A stretch of DNA of 64,000 bases from Paenibacillus caseinilyticus (GCF_027533645.1 NZ_JAQAGY010000005.1:124001-188000); one strand, 5' to 3'. Positions 33,364 through 42,232 are shown, numbered from the stretch's first letter. Numbers and translations: made by a program. The notes: a model not told the origin generated them from the letters alone.

Positions 33364-34257
33364 CTATTCCTCCGGCGGCAGACGCCATCGTCTGCGGTAT
33401 TCCAGCGGGGTCAGGCCTTCGCGCTCCTTGAAGCGCTTAATGAAGAAGCTCGTCTGGTTATACCCCGCCTGCTCTGCGATCTCCCCGATGCTCAAGGCCG
33501 AGTGCTTCAGCATGTCCTTTGCATGGGACAGCCGCAGATGGGTCAAATACTCGTTCGGCGAATAGCCGGTATAGCGTTTGAACTCCCTGGCGAGGTGGTA
33601 CTTGCTGAAGTTGTGGTGCTTCGCCAGGTCATCCAGCGTGATCCGGCCGCTGCGGCTGCGCTCCATCTCGTTCATCATCGCGAGGATATGCGGGGGCAGA
33701 TGCGCGGGCTCATCGTCCGGGTGCCGCCGGATGCTGTGCAGGAGCAGCTCGGTCAGGATGTCGACCACCCACTTGGAGCTGAGGATGTCCGTGTGCATGC
33801 TCCGCTGGCGGTGGGCCTGAAGGATCTGCTCGAGCAGCGCCGGGACAGGCGAGGCCGCGGGCAAATCCAGAACCGGACCGGCGTAGCGCCGGATCTGCTC
33901 ATAGTAGCTCTGGGAGCTGCCCCCGTCAAAATGCACCCAGTACATTTCCCACAAGTCCCCCGGCCCCCCGTCTGTTTCGTAGTAGTGGGGCTCCTTGCAG
34001 TCGATGAAGCATAGGGTGCCGGGGGTGAGCTTATAAGTCCGTCCCTGCAGGCGCAGACGGCCTTGGCCGCCCGCGGTATAGAGGAGCAGGAAGGAGTGAT
34101 AGAGTGCCCGGCGGGTGTAGTATTCCTTCTTGGCATAAAAATGGCCGGCAGCCTGGATATAGAAGAACATGGACTGGGCGAGCGTGCTCGGCGTGACTTC
34201 GATATTCTCGGACCGGGGGTCGAGGTCCCATTCCACCTGAAGCGGATACTTGCGCAA
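33364..34257 (-). CDS. AraC-family sugar-responsive regulator
   Basis: About 297 residues. An N-terminal AraC-type cupin sensor (LLYTAGGQGRLRLQGRTYKL, TPGTLCFIDCKEPHYYETDG) and a C-terminal pair of helix-turn-helices (ITLDDLAKHHNFSKYHLARE, HLRLSHAKDMLKHSALSIGE, IAEQAGYNQTSFFIKRFKER). GTG 34266 overlaps the Shine-Dalgarno AAGGAGAGG, so TTG 34257 is a better start. It is divergent from the isomerase-family gene and likely controls it in response to a sugar. A cre-like site lies between them. Confidence 0.85.
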   Translation of the reverse strand: MRKYPLQVEWDLDPRSENIEVTPSTLAQSMFFYIQAAGHFYAKKEYYTRRALYHSFLLLYTAGGQGRLRLQGRTYKLTPGTLCFIDCKEPHYYETDGGPGDLWEMYWVHFDGGSSQSYYEQIRRYAGPVLDLPAASPVPALLEQILQAHRQRSMHTDILSSKWVVDILTELLLHSIRRHPDDEPAHLPPHILAMMNEMERSRSGRITLDDLAKHHNFSKYHLAREFKRYTGYSPNEYLTHLRLSHAKDMLKHSALSIGEIAEQAGYNQTSFFIKRFKEREGLTPLEYRRRWRLPPEE

Positions 34258-34328
34258 GATGCTCACCTCTCCTTAGGGACCGCAAGATAGTGGTATTTTC
34301 CATCAATATTATCCGATGTGTTCCATTC

Positions 34329-34342
34329 TGTAAACGCGTACA
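34329..34342. promoter_or_regulatory. cre-like site between AraC regulator and isomerase gene
   Basis: TGTAAACGCGTACA matches the CcpA consensus TGWNANCGNTNWCA except for G at position 10, and has TGTA/TACA ends. It overlaps a -10-like TACAAT (34339-34344). Its place in a divergent sugar-gene promoter supports catabolite repression. Confidence 0.55.
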
Positions 34343-34402
34343 ATCGAGCTGGGAACCTGAAGTTGGATGAGAAACGGATAAGGCGAAAGGAGAGTTTGCC
34401 GA

Positions 34403-35902
34403 ATGTCATTACAGCCGCTCAAACCTGTCAAACGCGCACGCATCGGCTTGTATTCGATCGGACTGGAGGCGTACTGGTCCCAGTTCCCGGGCCTCCGGGA
34501 GAGACTTATAGAATATGGGGCTTTTCTGGAAAAACAGATGTCCCCGCATGCGGAAGTGTTCAACTTCGGGCTCGTGGATAACGAGGGGAGGGGCCGGGAA
34601 GCCGGGGAATGGTTCAACAGCCGCAATGTGGATCTCGTGTTCTGCCACTCGGCCACCTACTCCACGAGCTCGGCCGTACTTCCGGTGCACCAGATATGCT
34701 CCAAGCCTGTCGTCATCCTGAACCTGCAGCCGGCGGCACGCATCGATTACGACCGCACGAACACCGGGGAATGGCTCGCGCACTGCGGGGCCTGCCCCGT
34801 GCCGGAGATCTCCAATGCCTTCAACCGGGCAGGCGTTCCATTCCGCGTCATTAACGGCCTGCTGGGCCTGGAGGAGACCCCGGAGATCTCGCTCGCCGAC
34901 GAACGGACAGCCGGGCGTCCGGAAGCGGTCCGCGCCCTGCGCGAGATCGGGGAGTGGATCGGCGCCGCCACGGTTGCGCGCACCCTCCGCCACGCCCGGT
35001 TCGGGTTCCTCGGCAACACGTACAGCGGCATGCTCGATATGTACAGCGACTTCACGATGATCCAGTCGCAGACCGGACTGCATGTGGAAGTGCTGGAGAT
35101 GTGCGACCTGGACCGGATGCTGCGCAGCGTAACGGAGGCTGAGGTGCAGGCGAAGCTGGAGGAGACGCGGCGCATGTTCGAGATCAGCGGGGATTCCCCT
35201 TCAGATCCGATCGCCCGCAGGCCGACCGACGAGCAACTGCGGTGGTCCTGCAAGGTAGCGGCCGCCCAGGAGAAGCTGGTGCGGGAATACGATCTCGATG
35301 CCCTGACCTACTATTACCACGGGGCGCCGGGAGGGGAGTACGAGAAGCTGCAGGGAGGCTTCATTCTCGGTCACTCGCTGCTGACCGCCAGGGGCATCCC
35401 GTGCGCGGGGGAAGGAGATCTGAAGACTGCGGTCGCGATGAAAATCTGCGATATCCTCGGCCGGGGAGGCAGCTACTCCGAGATTGTGGTGGCGGACTAT
35501 GAGGATGGAACGATTCTGCTCGGCCACGACGGTCCGTTCCACATCGCGATCTCGGAGGGCAAGCCGCTGCTCCGGGGCATGGGCCTCTACCATGGCAAGC
35601 AGGGGACGGGCATCTCTGTGGAGGCCAAGGCGAAGTCCGGCCCTGTCACCACGCTGAACGTGACCCAGACCGGGGACGGGAAGCTGAAGCTGATCATCAG
35701 CGAAGGCGAATCCACCGACGGCCCGATCATGCGCATCGGCAATACGCAGACGCCGGTACGGTTCCGTCAGGATCCGGACAGCTATATGGACCAGTGGTTT
35801 GCGGAGGCGCCGACCCATCACTGCGCGATGTCGACAGGCCACAACGCGTCCCTGTTCCGGAAGGTGGGCGAGCTGCTGCAGGTGAGGCATGTGACTTTAT
35901 AA
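34403..35902 (+). CDS. L-fucose/L-arabinose isomerase family protein
   Basis: 499 residues from ATG 34403 after GGAGAG. The layout is that of ketol isomerases acting on aldoses: an N-terminal Rossmann-like domain (RIGLYSIGLEAYWSQFPGLR), a central domain (GFLGNTYSGMLDMYSDFTMI), and a C-terminal barrel with metal-binding candidates including Glu in CAGEGDLKTAVAMKI, Asp in ILLGHDGPFHIA and the His pair in APTHHCAM. Characterised relatives interconvert L-fucose/L-fuculose or L-arabinose/L-ribulose. The exact sugar is undetermined. The downstream mutarotase suggests a 6-deoxyhexose. Confidence 0.78.
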   Translation: MSLQPLKPVKRARIGLYSIGLEAYWSQFPGLRERLIEYGAFLEKQMSPHAEVFNFGLVDNEGRGREAGEWFNSRNVDLVFCHSATYSTSSAVLPVHQICSKPVVILNLQPAARIDYDRTNTGEWLAHCGACPVPEISNAFNRAGVPFRVINGLLGLEETPEISLADERTAGRPEAVRALREIGEWIGAATVARTLRHARFGFLGNTYSGMLDMYSDFTMIQSQTGLHVEVLEMCDLDRMLRSVTEAEVQAKLEETRRMFEISGDSPSDPIARRPTDEQLRWSCKVAAAQEKLVREYDLDALTYYYHGAPGGEYEKLQGGFILGHSLLTARGIPCAGEGDLKTAVAMKICDILGRGGSYSEIVVADYEDGTILLGHDGPFHIAISEGKPLLRGMGLYHGKQGTGISVEAKAKSGPVTTLNVTQTGDGKLKLIISEGESTDGPIMRIGNTQTPVRFRQDPDSYMDQWFAEAPTHHCAMSTGHNASLFRKVGELLQVRHVTL

Positions 35903-35935
35903 TTGTACTTGGGATCCAGGAAGGGAGGCCAGAGA

Positions 35936-36256
35936 ATGGAACACACCGCATTTCTTCTGCGAATCGATCCGGCTGACGAGAAGGAATACTTCGAGCGCCA
36001 TCTCCATGTGTACCCGGAGCTGGAGGAAGCCTTCGGACAGGCGGGCATCCGGGAGTATCATATTTATTATGATGAGGGCACGCTGTTCGCCTATATGATG
36101 GCCGAGGATTGGGACGCGGCGATGGGGCAGCTCGCCGATCATCCTGCCAATGCGAGATGGCAGGCTTATATGGCAGACCTGCTGCTCCCGTGGGAGAACG
36201 GGGAGAAGGTGCGGGTCATCCGCGAAGCGTACCGTTATCCGAGGGGCAGCGGGTAG
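35936..36256 (+). CDS. rhaM: L-rhamnose mutarotase RhaM-like
   Basis: 106 residues, standard length for RhaM. It starts at ATG 35936 after GGGAGG, giving MEHTAFLLRIDPADEKEYFE. The dimeric alpha+beta fold carries the family residues: His in RHLHVYPELEEA, Tyr pair in IREYHIYYDE, and the W in ARWQAYMADLL. It interconverts alpha and beta anomers of L-rhamnose, so that isomerase receives its preferred form. It lies 33 bases after the isomerase gene, in the same transcript. Confidence 0.88.
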   Translation: MEHTAFLLRIDPADEKEYFERHLHVYPELEEAFGQAGIREYHIYYDEGTLFAYMMAEDWDAAMGQLADHPANARWQAYMADLLLPWENGEKVRVIREAYRYPRGSG

Positions 36257-36326
36257 CCCTTCGACAGCAGGTAGAACGGCATGCTTTCTTTGAGAAATAC
36301 AGCACCAGCTCTGTATACCGCAGCAA

Positions 36327-36363
36327 AAACAGGCTTCCGGCAGCACCTGCCGGAGGCCTGTTT
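36327..36363. terminator. Bidirectional terminator
   Basis: 17-bp stem (36327-36343 with 36347-36363, one G-T pair), loop CAC. It has A residues before and T residues after, so it can serve both rhaM and the convergent gene at 36402. Confidence 0.85.
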
Positions 36364-36401
36364 CTATTCAGCAGCGCTCTCTACGCACTGTCTTCCTGGG
36401 A

Positions 36402-36896
36402 CTATCCGGCTTCCTTCATCCGGCGCACGGCAGCGATGATCTCCCGTCTGTCCACTGCCGGGATGGCCGTAATCTCTGGTGCCGCCGGAACGTCGAACCC
36501 GGCATGGGAATGGTAGAAGTCCAGCAGCAGGGTCCCCGCGGGCTCCTGCTGCGCTTCTTCCCGGATGGTTATCCAGAACACTCGGGAGCGGTGATGCTCA
36601 GGACCCCACTGCTCGAGGGAACACCTGAAGTTCAGGCAGCCTGCGATAATGAAGTCCGTCTCCTTGACCTCTCCGAGCACCTGGTAGCCTGCCCGCTCCA
36701 GTGCCCCGAAGACCGGAGGGAGCAGGTAATCCATGTATAATCCGTAAGTCGAATCCTCCAGCTCCGGAAAGACCCTCTCGAGCTCCTCGCGGTGCTCCTC
36801 CAGCACCTGTTTCCACTTGGCCGTAAACTCTTGCTGTATGATTACCGCTATGTCCTGAGCTGTCATCCCCGGTGTGAATAATTCGGCTGCCGTCAT
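36402..36896 (-). CDS. Conserved-looking hypothetical protein
   Basis: 164 residues. GGAGGAAG precedes ATG at good spacing. The sequence is soluble and acidic: an N-terminal helical region (DIAVIIQQEFTAKWKQVLEE), a middle segment (YGLYMDYLLPPVFGALERAG) and a beta-rich end (SRVFWITIREEAQQEPAGTL). No motif or family is recognised. It is convergent with rhaM and divergent from the tandem-MerR regulator; no functional link is evident. Confidence 0.7.
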   Translation of the reverse strand: MTAAELFTPGMTAQDIAVIIQQEFTAKWKQVLEEHREELERVFPELEDSTYGLYMDYLLPPVFGALERAGYQVLGEVKETDFIIAGCLNFRCSLEQWGPEHHRSRVFWITIREEAQQEPAGTLLLDFYHSHAGFDVPAAPEITAIPAVDRREIIAAVRRMKEAG

Positions 36897-37129
36897 CGAT
36901 TCTTCCTCCTCTGAAGGTCCGGGCCGAGGGAACTCCCCCGCATGCCCGCCTTGGCTTGGGTATCGTTGATCCCCGAAGGATCACCTTACAACTTCATCTT
37001 ACAACAGTGAAGCCAATTGTAAGGTTCTGGGCAGCCCAAGGCTGATATAATGGGATGAGAAGGAGCATAACTTTGAAGTGGGCTCTAAACTGGCATCAAG
37101 CAAGGCTGCCTGAGAGGAGAAGGATGCAG

Positions 37130-37888
37130 ATGCGACCGGTCGATCTCGCCCGTGAATTCATGGTGAGCACCAATACGCTGCGAAGCTACGAGGCCCGCGG
37201 GCTTGTGCCTCCCGCAGCGCGTTCGCCCAAAGGCTACCGGATGTATACGGAGGAGCACCGGGCTTATGTCCACTGCCTGCGCGCCATGGCGCCCGGCTTC
37301 GGGATGGACGTAACGAGGGAAGTGCTGGGCGCCCTTCAAGCCGGGGATCTGGATACGGCGCTGTGGACGGTGGGTGAAGCACAGGCCGCCCTGCATAGTG
37401 AGCAGAGGCTGGCCTCGTTCACAGCGGAGCAGCTGGCTGCCGAAGAAGCGCCGGAGGCCGCCTCCGGCAGTGGGCCGGTGACCATAGGCGAGCTGTCCGC
37501 GGAAGCCGGGGTGCCGCGTTCCGCACTCCGCTACTGGGAGAAGGAGGGGCTGCTCTCGCCTTCCAGGGAGGAAGGCAGCCGCTACAGGCAGTACAGCCGT
37601 ACAGACCTGCGCAAAGTGCTGCTGATGCGTACACTGCGCACCGTAGGATATTCGGAGGAGACGGTCCGGCTGAGGCAGGCGGTCCGGGAGCTCGATGCGA
37701 GCGATGCGGGAGAGGCCCGCCGGCTGGCACTGGATGTATGGCAGCACTTGAACGCGACCCACCGGTTGCAGCTGAAGGGCATGCATTTTCTCTACTCCCT
37801 GTGCCGGCAGCTGAATTTGATAGATCATGACGTTCCGATAACGGTACCGTCTTGTGATACATCCGATCACAATGGAACGGGACTGTGA
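37130..37888 (+). CDS. Regulator with two MerR-type DNA-binding domains
   Basis: 252 residues from ATG 37130 (ATG 37124 is closer to AGGAG than usual). Residues 1-70 form one MerR helix-turn-helix and wing (RPVDLAREFMVSTNTLRSYE, ARGLVPPAARSPKGYRMYTE). Residues about 121-190 form a second one (TIGELSAEAGVPRSALRYWE, KEGLLSPSREEGSRYRQYSR). Between them is a short helical linker. No cysteine-based metal site is seen. Usually two MerR monomers dimerise; here one chain carries two readout heads. The target is unknown. The DeoR promoter and operator overlap its 3' end. Confidence 0.82.
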   Translation: MRPVDLAREFMVSTNTLRSYEARGLVPPAARSPKGYRMYTEEHRAYVHCLRAMAPGFGMDVTREVLGALQAGDLDTALWTVGEAQAALHSEQRLASFTAEQLAAEEAPEAASGSGPVTIGELSAEAGVPRSALRYWEKEGLLSPSREEGSRYRQYSRTDLRKVLLMRTLRTVGYSEETVRLRQAVRELDASDAGEARRLALDVWQHLNATHRLQLKGMHFLYSLCRQLNLIDHDVPITVPSCDTSDHNGTGL

Positions 37889-37940
37889 TATAATGGGCGC
37901 ATGAACATACAACAACGTACATACAACAACGCACATACGG
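37852..37940 (+). promoter_or_regulatory. Promoter and operators of the DeoR regulator gene
   Basis: The inverted repeat TTGTGAT-N7-ATCACAA (37852-37872) covers the expected -35 of an extended -10 TGATATAAT (37886-37894). Downstream, ACATACAACAACG occurs twice with a 14-base period (37905-37917, 37919-37931), followed by a partial third unit (ACATACGG at 37933). A palindrome over the -35 plus phased direct repeats near the start point suggests two regulators, or autoregulation by the DeoR protein. Confidence 0.6.
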
Positions 37941-37963
37941 ACTAAGATTACGGGAGCATTGTT

Positions 37964-38734
37964 ATGTTTGCCATTGAGCGATTGAATAAAATTAAAGAGC
38001 TGCTCTTCTCGAAGAAGCGCGTCGATGTCATGGAGCTCAGCGAGCTGTTCTCCGTCACGGAAGTGACGATCCGGCGGGACCTCGACAAGCTCGAGCAGCT
38101 GGGCGTGCTCGTCAAGACCTACGGCGGTGCGGTGCTGAACGAGGAGCTGATCCCGGCTGCGCAGGCGGCGGAGGCGGAGGACGAATTCATCGAGGAGAAG
38201 CGCATGATCGGCCGGATCGGCGCCCAGCTGATCGAAGACGGGGAAGCGGTCTATCTCAGCCCCGGCACCACCTGCCTCGAGATCGCGCGCAATCTGCGGG
38301 AGAAGCGGGTCACCGTAGTGACCAACGACCTGCAGATCGGCCTCGCGCTGAGGGACTTCACGGGTGTGAAGACGATCGTGACCGGCGGGGACCTGGCGCA
38401 CTCGAGCTCCGCTCTCGTCGGGGGAGCCGCGCTGCAGCTTTTGCAGGGCATTTATGTCAATAAGGCTTTCCTCGGGGTGAAGGGCGTGCACTTCGAAGCA
38501 GGCTATACGACGGGCAGCTATGACGAGGCGATGATCATCCAGGCGGTGCGCCGGATCGCAAGCGAAGTCATCATCGCGGCCGATTACAGCAAGTTTGACC
38601 AGAGGGGCTTTGCGAAGCTGGGGGATCTCTCCCTGGCCAAGACGCTCATTACGAACAAGCAAATTCCCTCCGAATACAAAAAGCACTTCTTCGAGCAGGG
38701 CGTCAAGCTGTTCACGACCTTTGAGCTGGAGTAA
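37964..38734 (+). CDS. DeoR-family sugar-phosphate repressor
   Basis: 256 residues. An N-terminal DeoR helix-turn-helix (RLNKIKELLFSKKRVDVMEL, SELFSVTEVTIRRDLDKLEQ) is followed by a phosphosugar-isomerase-like effector domain with the conserved DGEAVYLSPGTTCLEIARNL, TNDLQIGL, VTGGDLAHSSSALVGGAA and YSKFDQRGFAKLGDLS. Such repressors release DNA on binding a phosphorylated sugar. It precedes a Rha/Rbs-type ABC transporter by 48 bases, the arrangement known for rhizobial rhamnose loci, so it probably controls that operon. Confidence 0.87.
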   Translation: MFAIERLNKIKELLFSKKRVDVMELSELFSVTEVTIRRDLDKLEQLGVLVKTYGGAVLNEELIPAAQAAEAEDEFIEEKRMIGRIGAQLIEDGEAVYLSPGTTCLEIARNLREKRVTVVTNDLQIGLALRDFTGVKTIVTGGDLAHSSSALVGGAALQLLQGIYVNKAFLGVKGVHFEAGYTTGSYDEAMIIQAVRRIASEVIIAADYSKFDQRGFAKLGDLSLAKTLITNKQIPSEYKKHFFEQGVKLFTTFELE

Positions 38735-38781
38735 TCCGGCTGAGGGTTCGGCGGGAAGTGTAATCCCGAGGAAAAGAGGCC

Positions 38782-40281
38782 ATGGGCGTGGAGCATCTGC
38801 TTCAAATGACGGGAATCACCAAGAGATTCGGCGAGGACGCCGTGCTGAGCTCCGTAGACTTCAGCGCGGACCGCGGGGAGGTGCATGCCCTGCTCGGGGA
38901 GAACGGCGCGGGCAAATCGACCCTCATGAAAATTCTTGCGGGCTGGTTCGGTGCCGATGAAGGAACCATCCGCATCGGCGGGGAGCCCGTGGCCATCGGC
39001 AGTCCCCGGCAAGCACAGGAGCACGGCATCGCCATGATCTATCAGGAGATGAAGCTGTTCCAGGATTTGAGCATTGCTGAGAACGTTTACATGGGCAGGG
39101 AACCGCTCAAACGGTGGAACCGGCTCATCGACTGGGACGCCGTCTACGGCGAGACAGGCCGATACCTGCGGGCCCTGGGACTGGATCTCGACGCCCGGAC
39201 CGTACTGAAGTCACTGGGCCCGGGCCAGCAGAAGTTCGTGGAGATCATCAAGGCGCTGTCGCAGAATGCCCGGATCCTCATCATGGATGAGCCGACCGCT
39301 TCGCTGACCGAGGGGGAGCGCGAGGTGCTCTTCGGAGTCATCGGCCGCTTGAAGGAGCTCGGCGTCTGCGTCCTGTACATCTCGCACCGGCTCGAAGAGA
39401 TCAAGCGGATCGCCGACCGGGTGACCGTCCTCCGGGACGGGGAGACGGCGCTGACCTGCTCCGCGGCGGACGTGGAGCTGGAGGACATCGTCCGGTTCAT
39501 GATCGGCAAGCCGCTCGCGGACCGTTATCCGAAGCTCAAGGTGAAGAGCGGCAGGGAGCTGCTGCGCGTGGAGAATCTCAGCTACCAGGGACTGCTGCGG
39601 AACATCGGCTTCGAGGTCCGCCGGGGAGAGATCCTCGCACTGACCGGTCTCAGCGGCTCGGGGCGCCGGCTGCTCGCCAAGGTGCTGTGCGGCATCGAGG
39701 GGCCTTACGAAGGGACGATCCGCTTGAACGGCCGGCCCTATGCCCGGATGAACCCGCATCTGGCGAAGCAGGGCGGGCTCTGCTATGCCAGCGGACTGTA
39801 TTCCGACGAGGGGCTGATCGCCACTTCGACGATCTCCGAGAACATCACGCTCTCCAACTTGGAGCGGGTCTCCAGCGGCGGGCTGCTGCGCACGGGGTGG
39901 GAGTCGGGCTATGCCAGGGATCTGATCGATCGGCTCGAGATCACATGCAGCGAGAAGGAGCTGGCCGGCAGTCTCAGCGGAGGCAAGCAGAAGAAGGTCG
40001 TACTCGCCAAGTGGCTGTTCGCGAACGCGCAGGTGCTGATCTTCGACGAGCCGACCGCGGGGATCGATGTCAGCTCGAAGTCCGATATCTACAACATCAT
40101 GAACGAGATGGTGCTCTCCGGCGCTTCGGTCATCATGATCTCATCGGATCTCTCGGAAATTCTCGGGATGGCGGACCGCATTCTGGTCATGTGCGGCGGA
40201 GAGCTCCGCCGGACGCTGCCGAGAGCCGAAGCGACGAAGGAGAAGATCCTGTACTATGCTTCCGGCGGCGGGGCGGGATAG
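38782..40281 (+). CDS. Sugar ABC importer ATPase (RbsA/RhaT type), copy 1
   Basis: 499 residues, two fused ABC cassettes. The first has Walker A GENGAGKSTLMK, signature-like LGPGQQKFVEI (degenerate), Walker B ILIMDEPTASLT. The second has a degenerate Walker A (GLSGSGRRLLAK, no catalytic Lys), signature LSGGKQKKVVLAKWL and Walker B VLIFDEPTAGID. This asymmetry is usual in the RbsA family. Unusually, no permease follows: a terminator, the dispersed repeat and a new promoter region separate it from a second complete ATPase gene. It may be an alternative motor for the permeases at 42.2-44.3 kb. Confidence 0.85.
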   Translation: MGVEHLLQMTGITKRFGEDAVLSSVDFSADRGEVHALLGENGAGKSTLMKILAGWFGADEGTIRIGGEPVAIGSPRQAQEHGIAMIYQEMKLFQDLSIAENVYMGREPLKRWNRLIDWDAVYGETGRYLRALGLDLDARTVLKSLGPGQQKFVEIIKALSQNARILIMDEPTASLTEGEREVLFGVIGRLKELGVCVLYISHRLEEIKRIADRVTVLRDGETALTCSAADVELEDIVRFMIGKPLADRYPKLKVKSGRELLRVENLSYQGLLRNIGFEVRRGEILALTGLSGSGRRLLAKVLCGIEGPYEGTIRLNGRPYARMNPHLAKQGGLCYASGLYSDEGLIATSTISENITLSNLERVSSGGLLRTGWESGYARDLIDRLEITCSEKELAGSLSGGKQKKVVLAKWLFANAQVLIFDEPTAGIDVSSKSDIYNIMNEMVLSGASVIMISSDLSEILGMADRILVMCGGELRRTLPRAEATKEKILYYASGGGAG

Positions 40282-40301
40282 GAGAAAAGCAGGAAGCGGA
40301 A

Positions 40302-40338
40302 GGCATGCTCCGGGACGGATAGGCGGAGCATGTCTTTT
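40302..40338 (+). terminator. Terminator after ATPase copy 1
   Basis: Stem GGCATGCTCCG / CGGAGCATGTC (40302-40312, 40324-40334, one G-T pair) then TTTT. Confidence 0.8.
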
Positions 40339-40424
40339 GATGTGCCGCCGTGAGGGCTGACCACATGCCTTTAACAGCGGCTGGGGCTCAGCGCCATCCA
40401 TTCAGGCGTGCCCAAAGCGGGTCA

Positions 40425-40512
40425 GAGGGAATGGGTGTGGGGTGGAAGCGCGGAGCGTCCTCCTTTAAAGTCATGTGATAAACAGCGGCTGGAACCCCAT
40501 ACCCATCCCTCC
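40425..40512. repeat. Dispersed intergenic inverted repeat, copy B
   Basis: Arms GAGGGAATGGGTGTGGGG (40425-40442) and CCCCATACCCATCCCTCC (40495-40512) pair imperfectly and match copy A at 27959-28034. The core CTTTAAAGTCATGT (40463-40476) matches copy A at 12 of 14 bases. The stretch 40339-40424 has no other feature. Confidence 0.72.
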
Positions 40513-40585
40513 TACACATCCAGAGCAGGAGTCAGCACGCTGAGCGAATGGGTTAATGTTCTTTCACCTGATCACAAATAAACAC

Positions 40586-40660
40586 GACCGAAAGTAATAA
40601 TTAATTTTGTTGTTTATTTTCGGTTATTCGTGTGCTATACTGGGCTCAGTCCCGAGGGGA
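40586..40660 (+). promoter_or_regulatory. AT-rich promoter/operator region of the sugar ABC operon
   Basis: CACGACCGAAA (40587-40597) and TTTCGGTTATTCGTG (40618-40632) form an interrupted inverted repeat around an AT-rich core with TTGTTGTTTATTTTCGG. A -10-like TATACT follows at 40636-40641. TTTCG-type half-sites are common in DeoR-family operators, and the TTGTTGT element is also found, inverted, in the direct repeats before the DeoR gene. DeoR control is therefore plausible. Confidence 0.5.
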
Positions 40661-40689
40661 ATTCTAAGAACTGGATAGGAGCCTGTAAG

Positions 40690-42213
40690 ATGTCTGAATT
40701 CATTCTGGAATTGAGAGCGATTACAAAAACCTTTCCCGGCGTGAAAGCGCTGGACCGGGTGAACTTTCAGCTGAAGCCCGGTGAGATCCATGCGCTCATG
40801 GGGGAGAACGGGGCGGGGAAGTCGACCTTTATCAAGGTGATCACCGGTGTGCACCGTCCGGATGAAGGCGAGATATGGTGCAACGGCGAGAAGGTCGAAT
40901 TCAAGAACCCGAACGATGCCAAGAAGTTCGGGATTGCCGCGATCTACCAGCATGTCACGTGCTATCCTGACCTCAGTGTCACCGAGAATATTTTTATGGG
41001 TCATGAGAAAGTACATAAACGAACAAGAAGAATCAACTGGCGGCAGATGCACCATGAAGCGCAGGTCCTGCTCGAGCGGCTGGGCGCCGATGTGGATGCG
41101 AAGGTGTTAATGGGGTCGCTGAGTGTAGCGCAGCAGCAGATCGTAGAAATTGCGAAAGCGCTGTCAACCGATGCCAAGGTGATCATCATGGACGAACCGA
41201 CCGCGGCGCTGACCCAGCGGGAGAGCGAGCAGCTGTACGGCATTGCCGAGGGCCTGCGGGACAGCGGGGTGGCGATTATCTTCATTTCGCACCGGTTCGA
41301 GGATATGTACCGGCTGGCCAGCCGGGTGACGGTGTTTCGGGATGCGAAGTATATCGGTTCCTGGGGCGTAGACGAGATTACGAACGATGCCTTGATCGTC
41401 GCGATGGTCGGACGGGAAGTGACCCAGCTCTTTCCGAAGAAGGCGGTGGAGCGGGGCGAGGAGCTGCTGCGGACCGAGGGGATCGGGAGGACCGGGTATT
41501 ATGCGGATATTTCCTTCTCGCTGCACCGGGGCGAGATTCTCGGACTCACCGGTCTCGTAGGCGCGGGCCGGACGGAAGTATGCCAGGCGCTGTTCGGTAT
41601 CGAGCCCTGCGACTCGGGCCGGATCTATGTGCTCGGAAGTCCGGTTACGATCACCAATCCCCTCCAGGCTATGCGGCTTGGCATCGGCTGCCTGCCGGAG
41701 GACCGGCAGAAGCAGGGGCTGGTGCTGGACTGGGAGATCGGCAGGAACATTACGCTGCCTTCGCTCGGCGGACTCTCCCGGAAGGGGTGGCTCGACGAGG
41801 TCAGGGAAGACGCCGTCTCCCAGACGCTGGCGGAGAAGGTCAGTGTGAAAGCGAGAAGCATTCACGATCTCGTCTCCTCGCTGTCGGGCGGCAACCAGCA
41901 GAAGGTGGTCTTCGCTAAGCTTCTGACGGCGGATCTCGATGTCATCATCCTCGATGAGCCGACGAAGGGGGTCGATGTCGGGGCGAAGTCCTCGATCTAC
42001 GAGATTATCAGCGAGCTGGCCTCCCAGGGCTACGGCATTCTGCTGGTGTCCTCGGAGATGCCCGAGGTCATCGGGATGAGCGACCGGGTCATCGTCATGA
42101 AGGAGGGCCGCATCACAGCCGAGCTCCAGCGCGGACAGGTCACGCAGGAGGCCATACTCGAAGCCGCGATGAGCGGCGGAGGGGAAGCGAAGCATCCTAT
42201 TCACGCAGGATAG
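40690..42213 (+). CDS. Sugar ABC importer ATPase (RbsA/RhaT type), copy 2
   Basis: 507 residues from ATG 40690, nine bases after AGGAG. Two ABC cassettes: first Walker A GENGAGKSTFIK, signature-like SLSVAQQQIVEIAKAL, Walker B VIIMDEPTAALT; second with the family's GLVGAGRTEV instead of a true Walker A, signature SLSGGNQQKVVFAKLL and Walker B VIILDEPTKGVD. It lies 19 bases before the first permease and is the expected motor of this importer, as RhaT is for RhaPQ. Confidence 0.9.
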   Translation: MSEFILELRAITKTFPGVKALDRVNFQLKPGEIHALMGENGAGKSTFIKVITGVHRPDEGEIWCNGEKVEFKNPNDAKKFGIAAIYQHVTCYPDLSVTENIFMGHEKVHKRTRRINWRQMHHEAQVLLERLGADVDAKVLMGSLSVAQQQIVEIAKALSTDAKVIIMDEPTAALTQRESEQLYGIAEGLRDSGVAIIFISHRFEDMYRLASRVTVFRDAKYIGSWGVDEITNDALIVAMVGREVTQLFPKKAVERGEELLRTEGIGRTGYYADISFSLHRGEILGLTGLVGAGRTEVCQALFGIEPCDSGRIYVLGSPVTITNPLQAMRLGIGCLPEDRQKQGLVLDWEIGRNITLPSLGGLSRKGWLDEVREDAVSQTLAEKVSVKARSIHDLVSSLSGGNQQKVVFAKLLTADLDVIILDEPTKGVDVGAKSSIYEIISELASQGYGILLVSSEMPEVIGMSDRVIVMKEGRITAELQRGQVTQEAILEAAMSGGGEAKHPIHAG

Positions 42214-42232
42214 ATAGAAAGGGGGAAGTTCC

